61,000 nt of DNA from contig WPIO01000090.1 of NCBI GenBank assembly GCA_009760855.2, positions 684,001-745,000 of the forward strand, read 5' to 3'. The notes beneath the pieces are model-generated. The model was not told where the DNA came from. It was given only the letters and a program-made list of their open reading frames with translations, and made no database searches. This document shows, piece by piece, positions 36,766 through 61,000 of the stretch. The stretch is from Cristatella mucedo. Its lineage: Eukaryota; Bryozoa; Phylactolaemata; Cristatellidae. The position numbers and the translations under genes were made by a program. How positions within the stretch are numbered: position 1 is the stretch's first letter; each line of letters starts with the position of its first letter.

Positions 36766-37090
36766 CTGCAGGTCATAGGCTGCGGAACTCGCTTCCACAA
36801 TTCTAATGCAACGACAACCACTTTCCTGCTGCCAACTATGGCTCATCCTTTTCAGCAGTCATGAGCTGCTAATTCCTTGCTACTCAGTACTTCGACTGCT
36901 GTCCTTACTCCACTATGCTTCCCACTTTCACTTTGTTTCATTAGCTGAAGTCTCTTGGCTACTGAACGCATACTGAAAGCCGCCGATGCTGTCAGTTTGC
37001 TACATGAAACTCTCATACGAAACACCCACATCTTCTTTAAGACTTTGGGGAGTTACAGACTGAAATACATTATAGTAAATATAGCGGCCT
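36765..37090 (+). mobile_element. LINE-B 3' fragment
   Basis: Reads GHRLRNSLPQF-CNDNHFPAA and ctccactatgcttcccactttc, matching 59070-59410 and 15160-15340. Confidence 0.65.
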
Positions 37091-37094
37091 ATGT

Positions 37095-37850
37095 AGGAAT
37101 TCTGACATATGTAGTCTCAGTTTGTTTTGCTAATTATTTTCGCTGATTTTAATACTATCAATCAACAAGTCCTTCTTCAGTGACTCTCATCTCGCATGAG
37201 CATCACTGGAACCAAACTGCTACACTTCAGGTCCTATCTTACACCACATTTCTCCAACCTGCACTCGATATTGGTTAAGTAACGATGAAGTTCATGGTTT
37301 TCTTACTCAATTTAAGGTTTTCTAGTTCTGGGATCCAGCCTCCCAATTAAATCTACGCCTTTATTAGGTTAGCCGTCATCCCACGTGGTTTTCGGGATCT
37401 AATCGTTTACCTATACCTCATGCGAACTTTACATCCTTTGAAGACAGAGTCTCTAGTCGGTAAGCTCCCAAAGCCTGAAACCAACATCCGTCTTGAGGTA
37501 GAACATGCCCTGAATTGACTTACTTTTTCAAGAAACTAAAAGCCATTAATATATCACAGAATTTAGCAAGTCCATGAGATTTAACCATTTCATTTAACCT
37601 TTAACCTTTATTTTAACCTTTATTTAACCCATTTAATCTGATGAGTACAGTCACTGTGCAGGCTTTCAGTGGCATAATTAGCATGCTGGCGTGTGCACGT
37701 GAGCCGTAAGCTGTGGTATGTTTGTTGCAGTTGGTCGTCCTGCGAGTTACTATTCGACTGTGCATCCCTTGCAGTAAATACCAAGAGCCCAGACAAAGTT
37801 CATTCAGAGCACTATATCAAACGTATATTTAATATTGTTCTTTCCTCTCA
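37095..37850 (+). mobile_element. LINE-A fragment, diverged
   Basis: Begins at motif A (ADFNTINQQVLLQ, 37140) and skips most of the palm, then shows the LH-LLVK text (37260) to the 3' UTR with aaataccaagagcccagaca hairpin remnant. Confidence 0.65.
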
Positions 37851-38642
37851 AACTATCAACGGACAATGCAACAGCTATCTGACCCTTAGCTTCTTAGACA
37901 TCGACACCAGTAGGTGTGGCTCTTGAAGTCCTTCGGCTGTGTATGCCTCTTCCACAATTCTTAGTTGAAGATTTATTGTCTGAAGTGACTGACTGTGGTG
38001 GTTGCTTTCCAGTGGTTCACAGCTATTTCTTTGGTGCTTATCACTTTTTGGACGGCCCCCTGTGACAATGATGCTTCATACTTTCGGTTGGCAGATCGGA
38101 ATGAAGATTTTTGATGCTGTGTAGACACTTCATGCCACCAAAGCTCGGGAGTGGTACCAACAATTACGAAGTTAAAAACACCACCTAGTCTTTGCAGGTC
38201 TATCGACTGACTGGCGAAAATGCTGCTGAAAAGTAGGTGTGCTGCATAGGCAGGCAGTTACTTCCTTCCTCTCAATTGACAACGAAATAAATATTCTTGC
38301 ACCTGACTAGTGGGGCCCAGTGAGTGTTGGGGGAGCGTTCACACCCATCTATTTCGTTGCTGTGCATTAGAAGTCCGCCAGACGTTAACTGGCTGAGAAA
38401 TTGAAGGTGCCGTCAGAATCCGTACCAGTGCCTCATTCGTTCGTGACGCAGATGCATTGTTATTCACATGTGCACTAATTTGGCAGAGCTACATATATCT
38501 TGCCTTCTCAGGTCGAGAAAAAACATTAAAGGTTGCATACGAGCAACTGGAGAGATAGTTTGCTGTCAGTTGGGGCTTAATTGTACATCACTCCAGGACT
38601 TCTAGGCGAAGAACGTTTAACTGAGGCTTAAGGATAGCAGAA
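37851..38642. other. Region upstream of kinase B
   Basis: Less AT-rich than most of the window. It should hold the promoter and perhaps a 5' UTR exon, but no TATA, initiator or recognisable site could be singled out. Some of it (38280-38460) may be old retroelement. Confidence 0.4.
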
Positions 38643-58570
<19,928 letters not shown>

Positions 58571-59028
58571 GTAAGACAAATAACTGATTCCCTTGACCAA
58601 TTTTGTCGTCGAAAAATCCCAACTATAAAAATTACCTAAATATGGGTCGATATATGATAAAATAAATTATTATGTTATTACATTTCAGGAGGTAAGCAAT
58701 TGTTTCTCTGCATTTGTTTACGACTAAGAACGTGCTTCGGGAAGTTCATTTCAAGGGTAGTACTTTTTTGGTCCTTACTTTAGCTACGATTGAACGTAGC
58801 TAATGTACACGTCTAAATTTTTTTAAAGTAACAATTTAATCAATTTTAATACTGAAAAAATGTCTTGCCTAAGATTAAAGTAAACATGCAATGCTGTTGA
58901 TGGTGGTTCCCTACAGATTACAGGGTACTGGCAAATATGTACATGCAATTTCGATAAAATTGAAGTCTAGTTTATTACTATTGCTGTTGTTTAATTATCG
59001 GCGTTTCTGTTCGAACTTTCTTTTGCAG

Positions 59029-59079
59029 CAAAAAGCTGCCGAAATAAATTCAGGCATTCAAATGCAGTCAGTTGCATGA
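59029..59079 (+). CDS. Candidate kinase B exon 7, truncated by a retroelement
   Basis: A strong pyrimidine tract and cag acceptor end at 59028. In phase 0, as required after exon 6, it reads QKAAEINSGIQMQSVA then TGA at 59077, where the sequence turns into a LINE-B remnant. A possible donor gtcagt lies at 59067. The matching place in the duplicated block near 3470-3490 lacks the acceptor. Whether it is a real exon, a terminal exon or intron sequence is not settled. Confidence 0.3.
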   Translation, partial: QKAAEINSGIQMQSVA

Positions 59080-59410
59080 CTGTGGAACTCGCTTTAACAA
59101 TTTCTGTGCAACGACCACTACTCTCATGCGGTCGACTATGGCTCGTCTTTTCCAGTGGTCCTGAGCTACTACGTCCATGCAAATCACTCCCTCAAGTGCT
59201 CTCCCGACTATGCTATGCTTCCCACTTTCTCTTTGTTGGGTGATATGAAGTCTTCTGGCTGCCGAATGCGAAGCAAAATCCGGTTGGGCTGTGAAAGGGC
59301 CATACAAAACTCTCATGAGTATCACCCACTCAGTCTATACGGCTTGGTGGAGTTACAGACAGAGATAAATTGCAACTTATTTCCTAATGGAGCTCATGCG
59401 ATGTGAACTG
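59070..59410 (+). mobile_element. LINE-B 3' fragment inside the duplicated block
   Basis: Matches 36765-37090 (ctatgcttcccactttc, gttacagac). Absent from the copy of the block at 3277-3930. Confidence 0.7.
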
Positions 59411-59984
59411 ATGAAAACTTGTATGACACCACCTGAAATTCAGTAGATCGCAATGCAGGTCATGCATATGCAAGACCAGCACGAATAGTTGATGATAGGA
59501 ATAGTAATATTGGTTGATCATGGTGATAGAGTTAGCTGGTCAAGGGTTATTAAATGAAAGAAATTGTTCAACTAGCAAATATAAGCTAGCCGGCGGTGCC
59601 CTGCCCAGTCAGGGTTGCTGGAGCTACTCGGGCCACCCTGTTAGGGAACAGTGACCACTCAGCTTACGAGCTGTCAAAATGGTGCTGCTGAACTGCCTTT
59701 TTCTCAGATCTTGGGGTGCCGAGATAGCCAGGGAAGATTATATGTTTATAAAGAAGCACTGAAACTTATAGACAATGATAGAGTGCCGAGGAAACGTTAT
59801 GTAAATAATCTCGTATCTTTAGTTCCATAGTCAAGGGAATAATTATAAATCAGCCAAGCTTTTTAATTAATGTGTTGCCATTTTTGCAAATCTTTTGAGT
59901 CGGTTTAAATATTTAAAACTGTGAAAATTGGCAAATGCAATTCACCCCTGAAGACTTTATATATAGGCAAAATCCTTGAAATCG

Positions 59985-61000
59985 GCCATTGGTAAGCCCA
60001 TTCTTAAAAAGCCCGGATTAGACACAGAGGTGATAGCAAACTATCGCCCAGTTTCCCTTCTTCCATACTTATCAAAGATTCTTGAACAAATTGTTGCTAA
60101 GCAGTTCGTTGAACACATTATAAAGAATGAAATATCAGAAACATTTAATCAGGGTTCAAGAGGCAGCTCTCTACTGAAACTGCTCTCCTCCGAGTAAACA
60201 ACCGAATTATATGTGGCAACGACGACGGGAATGTCACTGCCCTAGCTCTGCTAGATCTGTCTGCTGCCTTCGACATCATTGATCACGAAGTTCTGCTTGA
60301 ACGATTGTGAACAACGATTGGTCTGGGAGACGAAGCACTGGCGTGGTTTAAATCATACCTGTCTGATCGTGTTCAATCCGTGTCGTGTGGGGATCAGGTC
60401 TCAGACACGAGAATGGTCACCTGTGAAGTCCCTCAAGGGTATGTACTTGATCCCTTGCTGTTCTCCATTTATAGACAAACTCAGGCAAAAGTGATTAAGG
60501 CACATGGAATAGAATATTACTTATATGCTGACGAAACTCAGTTGTATTTATCATTCAAACCGTCAGAATCTGCTGCAGCAACAATGAAACTGAGTTATTG
60601 TCCTGCCGATATTTGATCCTGGATGTGGGCAAACCTAATAAAATGAAATAATGTTAAAACTGAACTGCTGTTGAGAGGACACTCTAAGCTTGTGGCTGGA
60701 TTAAAAGGCTTGGCTGTTGTAATAGGTGATATACGACCACTGCATGCTAAAAAATTAGGTGTGTTCTATAGCTGCCTCAATTTCAAAAGCTTCATTCAGA
60801 AGACTGCCTCTACAGCTAGCCATCACATCCGATCCCTATCCAAGATTAGGAGCTGTCTCCCACAGTGGCTTGCAAAAAAATGTAACTAGCTCTTTAGTTC
60901 TGTCTCGGCTTGATTATTTTAATTCCCTTTTGCTGGGCTGCGGAAGAAAGCTAGTATGCCAATACAGTGGACAATGAATATGGCTGCAAGGCTAGTCTTT
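59985..61000 (+). mobile_element. LINE-C, CR1/L2-like RT, runs off the right edge
   Basis: Order: ANYRPVSLLPYLSKILEQIV (60028), ALALLDLSAAFDIIDHEVLL (60240), CEVPQGYVLDPLLFS (60422), YYLYADETQLYLSF with YADE in place of YADD (60517-60555), KKLGVFYSCLNFKSFIQK and LSRLDYFNSLLLGC (60903-60945). It has in-frame stops and frameshifts, so it is a dead copy. The protein sequence is clearly different from LINE-A, nearer to vertebrate-type L2/Rex1 in its spacing. Confidence 0.9.

Larger units (their letters stand above)
58830..59960 (+). repeat. Duplicated block, copy 3
   Basis: The longest copy, following kinase B exon 6. Its left half matches 3277-3800 and its right half matches 1-380. It is interrupted by a LINE-B tail at about 59070-59410 and ends where LINE-C begins. 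Confidence 0.8.

Overview
The window looks like nuclear DNA of an animal with a repeat-rich genome. Coding sequence comes as short exons with GT/AG junctions, there is no operon structure, tRNA-derived SINEs are present, and much of the sequence is old, broken non-LTR retrotransposons of CR1/L2 type. The standard code fits. A large parasitic-flatworm genome would match this composition, but that is a guess; no species can be named from the sequence.

The one convincing host gene is a MAP-kinase-like gene on the + strand. Six exons (38643-38731, 43802-43931, 54869-54924, 57836-58037, 58120-58327, 58473-58570) join with matching phases into 261 uninterrupted codons, from the start Met to the region just after the activation segment. 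The N-lobe is orthodox (Gly-loop, VALK lysine, alpha-C glutamate). The catalytic core is not: HRDLK is HRDLS, DFG is DFD, and the TxY activation motif aligns with TDK. Its C-terminal exons are missing, either beyond the right edge or lost; a candidate next exon is cut by a retroelement remnant. At the left edge (4025-5472) are the last exons of a second MAPK-like gene. A roughly 0.6-1.1 kb sequence occurs at the left edge (1-380), next to that second gene (3277-3930) and just after the main gene (58830-59960), which suggests local duplication of a kinase locus.

Between and inside these genes lie about 30 fragments of one CR1/L2-like LINE family (called LINE-A here). It has a conserved 3' hairpin and an (ATT)n tail. 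There are three tails of a second LINE family (LINE-B), one copy of a third (LINE-C, 59985 to the right edge), and two SINE families. SINE-1 has a clear tRNA-like head; SINE-2 ends in a hairpin resembling the LINE-A tail. An intact small LTR element (48169-49859, TG...CA ends, 5-bp target duplication) sits inside a LINE-A copy and carries a degenerate Ala/Ser/Thr/Pro hexapeptide repeat. Microsatellites are (AT)n at 2115, 14745 and 40140, (CT)n at 33773 and (GA)n at 42027. A long near-perfect hairpin lies in kinase intron 1 (38822-38911).

Layout: 1-6000, duplicated block and end of kinase A; 6000-38600, SINE/LINE-filled intergenic DNA with a few exon-like islands; 38643-58570, kinase B with its large transposon-filled introns; 58571-61000, duplicated block with LINE-B and LINE-C insertions.
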